Positions 22,501-34,450 are shown, counted from the first letter of the stretch. The stretch: DNA of 60,000 nt from Symsagittifera roscoffensis (GCF_963678635.1 NC_087063.1:47550684-47610683), one strand, 5' to 3'. Numbers and translations are program-made. Notes: generated by a model from the sequence alone, not told the origin.

Positions 22501-25500
22501 GCTATGTTTCCTGTGTCCTGATTTCATTTTGTTTTGCTTGTTCAGAGCTCTTTTTTGCCTTTTCTTCGCTTGTGTTTGCGAAGCACAGCTTCGTTTTTTT
22601 GTTAACATCATAGGAATGTACAAAAAACGATCGTTAATTAACCCTTCGAAATTGTTATCGGATTTTTTGGACAATTTTTTGTTATTGATATTGCCTTTCA
22701 ATTTCAAAATAGGCTAAAAAACGGTTTAAAAATGTTAAATCACACAATGCTACCGTCTGTAATTAGCCTTTTAATTGGTAAACTGTACTTCACAAGGTTT
22801 TATCAACACTGAGACAGCCTTTTTGAAATGAAAGTACGACTTTTGTGTGGAAAAATCCAACCTACGCCATAGTTTTTTGTAATGCTGAGAGTGCTTGGAA
22901 CAACAAAACGAGAGGCGAATTTCAATCTAGGTTCAAAACACCTTCACTTCCCCAGCCCGCGTTATTCTCATTCCAATTTTATTCCAGCAGCTATTTACCA
23001 GCCAATGTTTTGATCTAATGATGTTTTTACACTCCCAGGTTTGACCTCTTTAACAGAAAAATGCTTACTGTACACATTAATATGAGGAATCTACGGAACA
23101 AAGGCCTTTCATATAACTTCCATAGAACAAAATTGTATGATAAGCGTTTTGTCTTTTTTCTATTGAAAGTAAAATTTTCACAAATCCATTTAGATTGGTT
23201 TATTTAAAAATTTAAGAAGCAGGTTTTGATAAACAAAGTTTTGAGCGTTAAAAGAACGAGTAAATGCTGCTACAATTTGAATTGTTTGCTCAGTTTTTTA
23301 AAAGAAAGCAAAGCATTTTAAGATTCCCTAAAAAGTTATTCAGTTAAATTAAAATGAAATCATAGCCGTTTTTGCTAAATAAAGAATACTTTGAGCAAAA
23401 AAGGAAAACTCGAAAATTGAAAAAAAAAGTTAGTGCCACGTTGAAAAGTGTTTTTTCTTTTTCAGTTTTTTTTATTGGAAAGGTGTTTTTTGACATATTT
23501 TTTAAATTTTTTTTGTTCATTTTCTCTAAAAAACATATGCGACTTTCTGTGTAGTCGGCTTTTCCGTCCGTCTGAAAAAATATGGCTTCAGAAAATGTCA
23601 AATATTCAGTTGAAAGGCGGGTAGTAGTTTTCTGTTTTAAATAAACGGCTAGTCTCCTACTTAAGTTGGGAAATCACAGGTGTATTGGGTAAAGTCCATT
23701 TTTTTGAAATCAGTACAATCAGAGATTAAAATATTAAAACAGGTGCATCCGACAGTAGCTGGGCCTCTAGTTTACCTCCAAGCCACCGTGGCTTAAATGT
23801 GAGGAAGTGAGACTGCTAATCAGCAAACGAGAGATTCAAATCCGGAACATTGAATTACTTTTTGTCGAATTTTTGCTGCGTACACTGGCAATTTGATTTG
23901 AAAAACTTCAATTTGAATACAGAAACTTGAAAAAGAATTAATTAGATCTTGGTAATTTCTGTCAGGAAAAAGTCTTAAACTGCTCTGATAACTGCAGATC
24001 TTCGTTCATAGATTTTACTGCATATCGATTATATGAGTTCTTTTTGAGTTCTATTATATAAGAACTTTTTGAGTTCAATTGAATTTCATCTACTGAAAGT
24101 TACGTTAATATCACTTTTCATATATGAGCGTAGAAAAGTCATAAAAAACCGTGAACGAGATTTTGTTCGTATGTGGTTCTTAATTTTTAGATTTCCAGCG
24201 GAATGAAAACTTTACTTATTGATCCAGCTTTTTCAAGTTGGGTAAATGCTATCAGAAAAACGCCGTTAATAAATTGTTCTAGAAAGTCAAAGAGATGAAA
24301 GGGCATCTATTTTTTTCTTTGAGTTTCAAAATGAGATTTTTTCAAATTAAGTGTCTTTTTTCTGTTTACTTACGTTCATTACTCTTTGACATTTGTCTGT
24401 TGGCTATGTTTCCTGTGTCCTGATTTCATTTTGTTTTGCTTGTTCAGAGCACTTTTTTGCCTTTTCCTCGCTTGTGTTTGCGAAGCACAGCTTCGTTTTT
24501 ATGTTAACATCATAGGAATGTACAAAAAACGATCGTTAATTAACCCTTCGAAATTGTTATCGGATTTTTTGGACAATTTTTTGTTATTGATATTGCCTTT
24601 CAATTTCAAAATAGGCTAAAAAACGGTTAAAAAATGTTAAATCACACAATGCTACCGTCTGTAATTAGCCTTTTAATTGGTAAACTGTACTTCACAAGGT
24701 TTTATCAACACTGAGACAGCCTTTTTGAAATGAAAGCACGACTTTTGTGTGGAAAAATCCAACCTACGCCATAGTTTTTTGTAATGCTGAGAGTGCTTGG
24801 AACAACAAAACGAGAGGCGAATTTCAATCTAGGTTCAAAACACCTTCACTTCCCCAGCCCGCGTTATTCTCATTCCAATTTTATTCCAGCAGCTATTTAC
24901 CAGCCAATGTTTTGATCTAATGATGTTTTTACACTCCCAGGTTTGACCTCTTTAACAGAAAAATGCTTACTGTACACATTTATATGAGGAATCTACGGAA
25001 CAAAGGCCTTTCATATAACTTCCAAAGAACAAAATTGTATGATGAGCGTTTTGTCTTTTTTCTATTGAAAGTAAAATTTTCACAAATCCATTTAGATTGG
25101 TTTATTTAAAAAAATTTAAGAAGCATGTTTTGATAAACAAAGTTTTGAGCGTTAAAAGAACGAGTAAATGCTGCTACAATTTGAATTGTTTGCTTAGTTT
25201 TTAAAAGAAAGCAAAGCATTTTAAGATTCCCTAAAAAGTTATTCAGTTAAATTAAAATGAAATCATAGCCGTTTTTGTTAAATAAAGAATACTTTGAGCA
25301 AAAAAGGAAAACTCGAAAATTGAAAAAAAAGTTAGTGCCGCGTTGAAAAGTGTTTTTTTTTTTCTCAGTTTTTTTTATTGGAAAGGTGTTTTTTGACATT
25401 TTTTTTAAATTTTTTTTGTTCATTTTCTCTAAAAAACATATGCGACTTTCTGTGTAGTCGGCTTTTCCGTCCGTCTGAAAAAATATGGCTTCAGAAAATG

Positions 25501-27299
25501 TCAAATATTCAGTTGAAAGGCGGGTAGTAGTTTTCTGTTTTAAATAAACGGCTAGTCTCCTACTTGAGTTGGGAAATCACAGGTGTATTGGGTAAAGTCC
25601 ATTTTTTTGAAATCAGTACAATCAGAGATTAAAATATTAAAACAGGTGCATCCGACATTAGCTGGGCCTCTAGTTTACCTCCAAGCCACCGTGGCTTAAA
25701 TGTGAGGAAGTGAGACTGCTAATCAGCAAACGAGAGATTCAAATCCGGAACATTGAATTACTTTTTGTCGAATTTTTGCTGCATACACTGGCAATTTGAT
25801 TTGAAAAACTTCAATTTGAATAGAAAAACTTGAAAAAGAATTAATTAGATCTTGGTAATTTCTGTCAGGAAAAAGTCTTAAACTGCTCTGATAACTGCAG
25901 ATCTTCGTTCATAGATTTTAATGCTTTTATGAATGCATTTAGATTATATGAGTTCTTTTTGAGTTCTATTATATAAGAACTTTTTGAGTTCAATTGAATT
26001 TCATCTACTGAAAGTTACGTTAATATCACTTTTCATATATGAGCGTAGAAAAGTCATAAAAAACCGTGAACGAGATTTTGTTCGTATGTGGTTCTTAATT
26101 TTCAGATTTCCAGCGGAATGAAAACTTTACTTATGGATCCAGCTTTTTCAAGTTGGGTAAATGCTATAAAAAAAAAACGCCATTAATAAATTGTTCTAGA
26201 AAGTCAAAGAGATCAAAGGGCATCTATTTTTTTCTTTGAATTTCGAAATGAGATTTTTTCAAATTAAGTGTCTTTTTTCTGTTTACTTACGTTCAATACT
26301 CTTTGACATTTGTCTGTTGGCTATGTTTCCTGTGTCCTGATTTCATTTTGTTTTGCCTGTTCAGAGCTCTTTTTTGCCTTTTGCTCGCTTGTGTTTGCGA
26401 AGCGCAGCTTCGTTTTTATGTTAACATCATAGGAATGTACAAAAAACGATCGTTAATTAACCCTTCGAAATTGTTATCGGATTTTTTGGACAATTTTTTG
26501 TTATTGATATTGCCTTTCAATTTCAAAATAGGCTAAAAAAAACGGTTAAAAAATGTTAAATCACACAATGCTACCGTCTGTAATTAGCCTTTTAATTGGT
26601 AAACTGTACTTCACAAGGTTTTATCAACACTGAGACAGCCTTTTTGAAATGAAAGCACGACTTTTGTGTGGAAAAATCCAACCTACGCCATAGTTTTTTG
26701 TAATGCTGAGAGTGCTTGGAACAACAAAACGAGAGGCGAATTTCAATCTAGGTTCAAAACACCTTCACCTCCCCAGCCCGCGTTATTCTCATTCCAATTT
26801 TATTCCAGCAGCTATTTACCAGCCAATGTTTTGATCTAATGATGTTTTTACACTACCAGGTTTGACCTCTTTAACAGAAAAATGCTTACTGTACACACTT
26901 ATATGAGGAATCTACGGAACAAAGGCCTTTCATATAACTTCCATAGAACAAAATTGTATGATGAGCGTTTTGTCTTTTTTCTATTGAAAGTAAAATTTTC
27001 ACAAATCCATTTAGATTGGTTTATTCAAAAAAAATTTAAGAAGCAGGTTTTGATAAACAAAGTTTTGAGCGTTAAAAGAACGAGTAAATGCTGCTACAAT
27101 TTGAATTCTTTGCTTAGTTTTTTAAAAGAAAGCAAAGCATTTTAAGATTCCCTAAAAAGTTATTCAATTAAATTAAAATGAAATCATAGCCGTTTTTGTT
27201 AAATAAAGAATACTTTGAGCAAAAAAGAAAAACTCGAAAATTGAAAAAAAAAAAGTTTAGTGCCGCGTTGAAAAGTGTTTTTTCTTTTTCGGTTTTTTT

Positions 27300-27538
27300 T
27301 ATTGGTGAATTTTGTAACTCAACTGGAATTGATCTTTCTTATTCGGTTCAAACTGAAAGATCACTTTCCGATTTTTGTGAAAATTAGCTGGTGAAACATG
27401 ACCTTTAGTCATTGATTCGAGCAACTTTGTGCGGGTGATTTACCAAATATATTTGATCTGAATTACTACTGGAACTATCACTAAAATCTCATTAATTCAC
27501 TCCTTCTTAATCAACCGTTTGTCGCTGCAACCTTGATA
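27300..27538 (+). repeat. Copia 5' LTR
   Basis: About 239 bases, starting TATTGGTGA (copia LTRs typically start TGTTGG, so the terminal TG seems mutated) and ending just before the primer-binding site. It aligns along its length with 33087-33327 with many scattered differences, which indicates an old insertion. Confidence 0.75.
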
Positions 27539-27551
27539 GGTTATGGGCCCA
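27539..27551 (+). promoter_or_regulatory. Copia primer-binding site (initiator tRNA-Met half)
   Basis: GGTTATGGGCCCA is the exact complement of the anticodon stem-loop region of eukaryotic initiator tRNA-Met. It does not match the tRNA 3' end. Priming from an internal initiator-tRNA fragment is established for Drosophila copia, and this site implies the same mechanism here. Confidence 0.85.
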
Positions 27552-27659
27552 GATGACCAATGACGAGTGAGAAGTCAGGAGTCAAGATTGACTGTTTGTT
27601 CAAACGAATTAGAAAAAATACTGAGATTTGTAGTGGAGTTGTGACAGTGAAATCATAAC

Positions 27660-27885
27660 TTGAAATAGACAACTGATCAGATAGAAAACTGCGAGAATAG
27701 AAGCAGACCAACGGTACTTGGAGATAGATGGTTGATCAGATAGAGAAGTGCAAAGATAGAAGCAGGGCTACACAACTAGTAGAGACAGACAACTCTTACG
27801 ACAGAAGCAGGTCAACACAACTTCTAGAGATAGACAACTCTGACGATAGAAGCAGGGAAACACAGCAAGAAGAGAAGACAGTCAA
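27660..27885 (+). repeat. Minisatellite in the copia leader
   Basis: About four imperfect 45-61-base units built around GATAGACAACT and GATAGAAGCAGG strings, upstream of gag. The remainder of the leader to about 28420 is unassigned. Confidence 0.7.
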
Positions 27886-28419
27886 AAGTTACACAAAGGG
27901 GAACTGAGTGAGCACAGCAGTGGAAGAAGCACTACATGAAGATTGATAGTGAAAGAAAACTGTAACAAACTGATAAATTACATGTTTTATTTGTAAAAGT
28001 TGCTGATTTATACTCAAGTTTTGTGGAGGGATAAGTTCGTTCGTACGCGGTTGCTCGAATCTGACACTAAATCAATCCAAGTAAAACAATGCTTTCAAAA
28101 AGAAAAGAAACTTATACCCCAGAATAAGAAGACGAACTTCTATATTGCTAATATATATAATACCTAGTATGAAATCTGAGGAGGTACCTTCGCTTTACTA
28201 ATTTGCTGATGTGTTATTCAGTACGCAGAGCGTTAGATTCCGAATCAGATATAGGTAATCAAATAAACTTAGCTTAGTTACATCAGCGCGCGATATTGTT
28301 GTTTATAATACATGATTTTGATGTTAGAGAAAACGGGGTCATTGAATTTTATCTAGGGCAATACTTAGCTTTTTGAATTTTTGATTATAGCTTTATCTTT
28401 GTGTATGACTTAAGTGGGA

Positions 28420-29260
28420 AATAAGAACTTTGCATAGCAAAGAAAATAGGATAGTTTTTTCGGGAAAAGAAGAGGATTTTTCTTATTTTGAAGAGCAATT
28501 CGAGTCACTAATTTTTCACTTGAAATTAAACAAAATTTTAGATGAGACAGTTGATTATAGAAATTTTATGCCAAGTTTAAGACCGGAAGCAGGCAGTGAT
28601 AAAAAAAGCTGCAATAGATAAAGGAAAATAGATTTTTGGGGAAAAACAGTTACATATCTGGTACGAACTTCTGCGGGCTCTAGATAAGAAATCGGTTTTG
28701 TTTTTAAGACCTTACAAAGGCAATGGTCGTAAAGCTTGGGATGTTTTACGAAAAAGTTTAAGAGTTTTGAAAGACCCAGGCTGCAAAAACTTATCTCCGA
28801 ACTTACAACTTTGTAAAAGAATAGCAATGAAACAGTGAAATATTGTTTAACTAGAGCAGAGGAGATTCAGTGAAACTTAGAACAAGTGAACGAAGGAGTG
28901 AACAAATGTTAATTTCAATTAATTTGAAAGGGCTTCCAAAACATTTGAAATTTTTTGTACCATAGGCAAGTTAAGTAGAGATGAGAAAAGTTTAGAAGAA
29001 TTGAAAAGATATTTAGTGAATTTTGATAGCGAAAGACAAGTTATTGAAAAAGCATGATTTAAATAGCGAGAATAGAGTTTGTTTTAAATGTCATAAAAGA
29101 GGACATGTGGCAAAACAGTGCAGAGAAAACGTAGGCGGCAGACGAGATGGTGGACACAAAGATGAAAAAATTCAGTGCTATGAGTGCAAGTAGTTTGGAC
29201 GTATTGCAAAGTATTGCCAAGCAAAGAAAAAGTTCATTAGTAAGACTAAACGAGAACAGC
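28420..29260 (+). pseudogene. Copia gag remnant with two zinc knuckles
   Basis: The start of the capsid-like region is open at 28430-28621 (VFSGKEEDFSYFEEQFESL). It then breaks into frameshifted pieces. Two CCHC knuckles remain at 29080-29217. The first is intact (C-x2-C-x4-H-x4-C, CFKCHKRGHVAKQC). The second has lost its histidine and carries an in-frame stop (YECK then TAG). Gag would package the element RNA into particles. Confidence 0.8.
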
Positions 29261-29299
29261 AGAACCTAGCAGCTGAAACCGAGGTTCATTTTAAATTTC

Positions 29300-29470
29300 T
29301 GAGTAGAGTGTCTCTGGTCGAGGACTTAGTCGTAGAATCTGGAGCCACCAGTATTATGATTAGGGATCGAGAGATGTTTGTTAGTTTAGATGAGAACTTC
29401 AAAGGATCGGTTAGCAATGCAAATTTCTCTGTGTCCAAAAATTTAAGGAAACAGTGAAGTTAGATTCAGA
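29300..29470 (+). pseudogene. Copia protease remnant
   Basis: A V-E-S-G-A-T-S motif near 29335 corresponds to the D-S-G-A-T-S active site of copia proteases, with Asp replaced by Glu. A frame break follows near 29450 before the GAG-pre-integrase region. Confidence 0.7.
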
Positions 29471-30180
29471 GTGAAAGATGAGAAAGGCGAGTTTAAGATG
29501 ATTGAGCTGAAGGATACTTTGTACGTTCCTGAAAATTCAAGAAATTTGCTAAGTGTATCAAAAATGAAGAAAGCTGGAGCAGAAGTTGTTTTTGGTGCGA
29601 GCTCGTTTGTTCGTCAGAGAAATGGTTCAGTTCACCCATTAAGAGATGGTTCAGTTTACTCTTTTTCGTGGGATACTTTAATAGGAAAAGAGGGGTGTTA
29701 TGTAGTTAGCATATTGAAACATTGGCATTGTAGGATGGGTCTTAAAAATACAAAGACTCAAGTCATTTAGAGCAATTGATTTGATTAAAGCAAAAAATAA
29801 GCCACTCTCGAAAGATTGGTACACCAGGGCAACCAGGACTCTAGATATTGTTCAGACAGATATTTCAAGTCCTATCGACCCGATAGCAGAGGATGGTCAT
29901 AGTTATGCTTTAGGTTTTGTGGAAAGTTTTTCTAGATATCTAAAAATTCATTTCATAAAGACGAGAGATGAGGCAACAAAAAATTGAGAGGTTCATAGCA
30001 GAGATAGGAGTCCCTCAGACTTCAGTTTGAGATGGCGCAGGAGAGTACATAGTTCAGGATTTTAGGCGAGTTTGTAGGAAACTGAAAATAAGACTATACC
30101 CCTCAAGAGAACAGAAAGATAGAAAGGGTGTGGGGAACAATTACTCCAATGGCTCGCTGCATGATTTTTGATGCCAATTT
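29471..30180 (+). pseudogene. Copia GAG-pre-integrase and integrase remnant
   Basis: 29471-29770 is open and shows the pre-integrase region (LYVPENSRNLLSVSKMKKAG). 29781-29987 continues with the integrase core start (DIVQTDISSPI, with the first catalytic Asp) and 'GFVESFSRYLKIHFIKTRDE'. The rest, to about 30180, is shifted and contains stops. The histidine-cysteine zinc region and the later integrase are shortened, so part has been deleted. Confidence 0.8.
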
Positions 30181-31450
30181 ATCGAGAACTTATGGGCCTT
30201 ATGCTCTTAATATGGCTACCAATCTCAAAAACTTGTTTTGGAGAAGTTTTCGAAAATAAACCAAAAATGCTAAGGAAGCTTTAGCAGACCCTGACTGGCA
30301 ATAAACAGTGAAAAAAAGTTTGATTCATTCAAGAAAAACAAAGTTTGGGAACTAGTTAGAAATAGAGCAGAGAAGCCTATAGGCAGCAGGTGGCGTTTTG
30401 ATTTGAAGTACGGACGTAATGGCGAAGTTTCTAGGTTTAAAGCTAGGTTTGTTGCTGAAGGTTTTAGCCAAGTTGAGAGAAGGGATTTTCACGAAACGTA
30501 TTCGCCTACAACTAAGATGTTGACTATAAGAATAGTTCTAAGTTTATAAGTTCAAAATAGGTATGAGTTAAGACAGTTAGACATTAAAACTGCATACTAG
30601 AATGCCAAACTAGATACATATATTTTTACGAAGCAACCTGAGGTGTTCCAGAACTTTGATGCAGAAGGAAAACCTTTAGTGTGTCTTCTGAAGAAAAGTG
30701 TTTAAGGACTAAAGCAGTCCGGTAGAAACTGGCACAGGACTCTAAAAGGCTACCTTGAGGAGTTATGCTTTGAAAATTCAGTTTTTGATTAATGCTTGTT
30801 TGTTAAGAGGATTGAGGGAGAGATAGAAGATTTAATTTGCTTGTGGTTTGATGATATAGTGGTTTGTGGTGCGGACGAAAGTTTCTGTAGCTGGTTTGAC
30901 ATCAAAATCTCTGAAAAATTTGAGATAAGCGAGATAAGTGATCTCAAATGGTTCTTAGGAATGAAAATTGATTACTGAGGAAACGAAATGAGGATAAGTC
31001 AGGAGAATTATGTTGAAAAGTGGTTATCAAGATTTGAAATGACCGAAGCAAAACCCATAACAACCCCTCTTGCTGAAAACGAAAAACTGACAAAAGAAGA
31101 TTGTCCTTTAGAAGGTAGCATAGAACAAGAAAATATGAAAAAATGTGACTATCGAGGACTTGTTAGTTGTCCAAATTTCTGAGCCCTATCAAGTAGACCC
31201 GACATTTGCTTTGCAGCAAACCTTAATTCTTTTGTGGAAAACCCAGGTGAAAACTATTGGAAAGCCGGAAAGAATTGTCTAAGATATCTGCTAGGAACAA
31301 AAAGTTTGCCTTTAGTATGTAGGAGGGATAAAGCGTTCAATCTTGCTACCTTTTCGGATGCGGACTGGGCTGGAAATAAAGACAATAGGAGAAGTACCTC
31401 AGGATATCGTTTAAAGCTCCGTGACAACTCAGGTGGAATAATTTGATCTA
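30173..31450 (+). pseudogene. Copia RT/RNase H remnant, duplicate a
   Basis: The order is 'GRNGEVSRFKARFVAEGFSQ', then TYSPTTKM, then RQLDIKTAY followed by a stop, then the GLKQS motif, then a W-F-D-D-I-V-V box in place of Y-V-D-D, then the RNase H stretch LATFSDADWAGNKDNRRSTS. At least five in-frame stops and one break are shared with duplicate b. The duplicate ends at a non-native junction near 31450. Confidence 0.85.
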
Positions 31451-32728
31451 GCCAATTTATCGAGAACTTATGGGCCTTATGCTCTTAATATGGCTACCAA
31501 TCTCAAAAACTTGTTTTGGAGAAGTTTTCGAAAATAAACCAAAAATGCTAAGGAAGCTTTAGCAGACCCTGACTGGCAATAAACAGTGAAAAAAAGTTTG
31601 ATTCATTCAAGAAAAACAAAGTTTGGGAACTAGTTAGAAATAGAGCAGAGAAGCCTATAGGCAGCAGGTGGCGTTTTGATTTGAAGTACGGACGTAATGG
31701 CGAAGTTTCTAGGTTTAAAGCTAGGTTTGTTGCTGAAGGTTTTAGCCAAGTTGAGAGAAGGGATTTTCACGAAACGTATTCGCCTACAACTAAGATGTTG
31801 ACTATAAGAATAGTTCTAAGTTTATAAGTTCAAAATAGGTATGAGTTAAGACAGTTAGACATTAAAACTGCATACTAGAATGCCAAACTAGATACATATA
31901 TTTTTACGAAGCAACCTGAGGTGTTCCAGAACTTTGATGCAGAAGGAAAACCTTTAGTGTGTCTTCTGAAGAAAAGTGTTTAAGGACTAAAGCAGTCCGG
32001 TAGAAACTGGCACAGGACTCTAAAAGGCTACCTTGAGGAGTTAGGCTTTGAAAATTCAGTTTTTGATTAATGCTTGTTTGTTAAGAGGATTGAGGGAGAG
32101 ATAGAAGATTTAATTTGCTTGTGGTTTGATGATATAGTGGTTTGTGGTGCGGACGAAAGTTTCTGTAGCTGGTTTGACATCAAAATCTCTGAAAAATTTG
32201 AGATAAGCGAGATAAGTGATCTCAAATGGTTCTTAGGAATGAAAATTGATTACTGAGGAAACGAAATGAGGATAAGTCAGGAGAATTATGTTGAAAAGTG
32301 GTTATCAAGATTTGAAATGACCGAAGCAAAACCGATAACAACCCCTCTTGCTGAAAACGAAAAACTGACAAAAGAAGATTGTCCTTTAGAAGGTAGCATA
32401 GAACAAGAAAATATGAAAAAATGTGACTATCGAGGACTTGTTAGTTGTCCAAATTTCTGAGCCCTATCAAGTAGACCCGACATTTGCTTTGCAGCAAACC
32501 TTAATTCTTTTGTGGAAAACCCAGGTGAAAACTATTGGAAAGCCGGAAAGAATTGTCTAAGATATCTGCTAGGAACAAAAAGTTTACCTTTAGTATGTAG
32601 GAGGGATAAAGCGTTCAATCTTGCTACCTTTTCGGATGCGGACTGGGCTGGAAATAAAGACAATAGGAGAAGTACCTCAGGATATCGTTTAAAGCTCCGT
32701 GACAACTCAGGTGGAATAATTTGATCTA
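31451..32728 (+). pseudogene. Copia RT/RNase H remnant, duplicate b
   Basis: A direct copy of 30173-31450 (period 1278) with only about three base differences and the same stops. It continues into the native downstream RNase H, so it is the copy joined to the right end of the element. Confidence 0.9.
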
Positions 32729-33086
32729 GCAGACTTCAGCGTTGTGTATCAACTTCAACAGCCGAAGCAGAACACAATGCTGTGGTCGAAACATTAAAGG
32801 AAGGAATTCATTTACAGGGTATACTTAGCGACTTAGGCTTAATTTTTATTAGGCCCTCGGAAGTTTTCGTTGATAACTAAGCTTGTTTTGCCCTTAGTAA
32901 AATTTCAATGAACCACGGAAAGACGAAGCATTTTGCCATAAAGTTACACTTCCTTCGAGAGTTACTTGAACAGAAGAAGGTGACATTAATCTTCTTGCCA
33001 GCAGCAAACATGCCTGCAGACGTTTTGAAGAAAACAGCTTTTTTCCGAGACATTTTACTAGGAACCACCTTATTTGAAAGGCGGGG
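32729..33086 (+). pseudogene. Copia RNase H C-terminal part and polypurine tract
   Basis: 'STSTAEAEHNAVVETLKEGI' is the third catalytic region of copia RNase H. After an in-frame TAA (32878-32880), 'KTKHFAIKLHFLRELLEQKK' and 'LPAANMPADVLKK' match the usual end of copia Pol. The purine-rich GAAAGGCGGGG lies directly before the 3' LTR and fits the polypurine tract. Confidence 0.8.
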
Positions 33087-33327
33087 TATTGGTGACTTTT
33101 CGTAACTGAACTGGAATGGTTCTTTCTCATTCGGTTCAAACTGAAAAATCACTTCCCGATTTTTGTTTAAGTTAGCTGGTAAAACATGACCTTCAGTCAT
33201 TGGTTCGAGCAATTTTGTGCGGTTGATTTACCATATTTATTTGATCTGAATTACTTCTGGAACTATCACTCAAATCTCATTAATTCACTTCTTATTGATC
33301 AACCGTTTGTCGCTGCAATAACCTTTA
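33087..33327 (+). repeat. Copia 3' LTR
   Basis: About 241 bases, starting TATTGGTGA immediately after the purine tract and aligned with 27300-27538. A 67-codon open frame at 33186-33386 runs from the LTR into the flank and is a chance frame. Confidence 0.75.
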
Positions 33328-33959
33328 TCCTTGGAGCAATTGGCATTTTTGCTATGATTGAGATGTTATTTTACTTGATTCTATAGCCTACTTGGTATTA
33401 TGGGCTAGGAATATTTCAAGGTAAAAAGCAATCACAAACAGCATAAAACGCTTTTGTCAAACCATTTTACAATAAGGAGTTATGGCTTATGCGTCAACAG
33501 TTAAAATTCAATTCGGAAATGCAAAAAACTTAAGCCTTTACTAAAACTATTTGCTTCAAAATAAAATTTAAGAGAATGAACGATATAAAACAAAAAAAAA
33601 AGTAACTACGTAAAAGATTCAATATCTTTAGGAGTTCAAAACAGGAGAAAAAGAGTTCAAATTTCTGAAAATTGTTTAATGAAGTTTTGAAAAAAGAAAG
33701 CAATCGAACATGGATTCAGCAAGCTGTAAATGAAAAATGTTTAAAAATGTTCCAGTGCGAGAATTTCAAATAAATGGATACCTGTGCATAGAAAGGGTAA
33801 TAAAAAATTCAAAAATTCATTTTTGGTTCAAAGTTTTACCCAGATTTCGTAAGTTTTCAATCATAAGTTTTTTGAACTACTGAATTTAAGGAAATAGAGG
33901 TGAAACTCAAAGAGATACAAAAAAATTATGCTGTCAAATGTAGTTGTAGTTCATAGCAT

Positions 33960-34450
33960 AGTTCAGACTTTTATATAGGTCGTGATGTTTTTTTTTAGTT
34001 TTGTTTTTGCAGCTAACGTCTCAAAATGCTCTAATATTTAATGACAGTGCATTCAACATATTCATGTTTTTATGAATGGCTTTAGGTATATGTGCTCTTT
34101 TTGAATTCTATTCAAGTTCGCTTGCTTAAAAGCAGGCAAGTTTCGCTCTCCATTTAGGTAAGAGAAACTGTCACAAAAAACGTTAGCGACTTCTAGTTTC
34201 GATAGTGGAATTTAATTCTTAGATTTACCAATGGAATTAAAACTTGAGCTAACTCTCCAGTTTTCTCAAGTTGGGTAAAATTTATCAGACAAAGGCCAAT
34301 CATAAATCGTTTTTGTAATTCTAAGAGCTGTAAGACCATATATTTTTTCTTTGAAATTTGAAAGATGACATTTTTAAGAAACTAGTCAGTTTTTCTGTTT
34401 CTTTGCGTTCATTGATCCTTTTCTACGTTATGTTGGCTATGCTGTATTTT
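33960..34450 (+). repeat. R1 interspersed repeat, near-complete copy
   Basis: The R1 head (TTTTATATAGGTCGTGATG) through the tail ('CTTCTAGTTTCGATAGTGG', then a TCTCCAGTTTTCTCAAG string) is present just before the last exons of the hnRNP-like gene. It is more diverged than the copies in the 1.9-kb units. Confidence 0.7.

Larger units (their letters stand above)
21574..27303. repeat. 1.9-kb tandem array, three units
   Basis: The string GGAAAGGTGTTTTTTGACAT restarts at 21574, 23477 and 25380 (period 1903). The third unit ends at about 27303, where the copia LTR begins. The units are nearly identical. Each contains R1 (about 22040-22500, 23945-24410, 25845-26330) and a tRNA-Ser(GCU)-like relic. 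A 77-codon open frame is kept in all three (22484, 24386, 26303). Because the units are recent copies, that says nothing about function. Confidence 0.9.
27300..33327 (+). mobile_element. Ty1/copia LTR retrotransposon, dead, with internal duplication
   Basis: Ordered parts are: 5' LTR (27300-27538), primer-binding site, a repetitive leader, gag with zinc knuckles, protease, integrase, reverse transcriptase, RNase H, purine tract, and 3' LTR (33087-33327). This domain order is diagnostic of copia. Every coding domain has in-frame stops or frameshifts, so it cannot move by itself. A 1278-base internal duplication lengthens it to about 6.0 kb. The flanks give a weak five-base duplication at best (TTTTT left, TCCTT right), but S1 shows what looks like the empty site. 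It lies in sense orientation in the intron of the hnRNP-like gene. Confidence 0.9.
20985..33920. repeat. Composite segment S2, interrupted by copia
   Basis: Second copy of the S1 segment. Its head (20985-21340) matches 16970-17320; its middle is expanded to three 1.9-kb units; its tail (33328-33910) matches 20370-20940. A copia element lies between middle and tail. Without the copia element and the extra units, S2 would be close to S1 in layout. Confidence 0.75.

Noticed and set aside
22484-26536. A 77-codon hydrophobic open frame kept in all three 1.9-kb units (22484, 24386, 26303)
   Set aside because: The units are recent tandem copies, so conservation is expected without function. The frame overlaps the R1 tail, which is not coding elsewhere.
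28215-28275. A tRNA-like stretch in the copia leader (loop TTCCGAA, possible Arg anticodon)
   Set aside because: There is no acceptable B box or acceptor stem; one partly paired arm is not enough.
33186-33386. A 67-codon frame that looks like a small membrane protein
   Set aside because: It spans the end of the copia 3' LTR and the flank; the matching stretch of the 5' LTR has a stop. It is chance.
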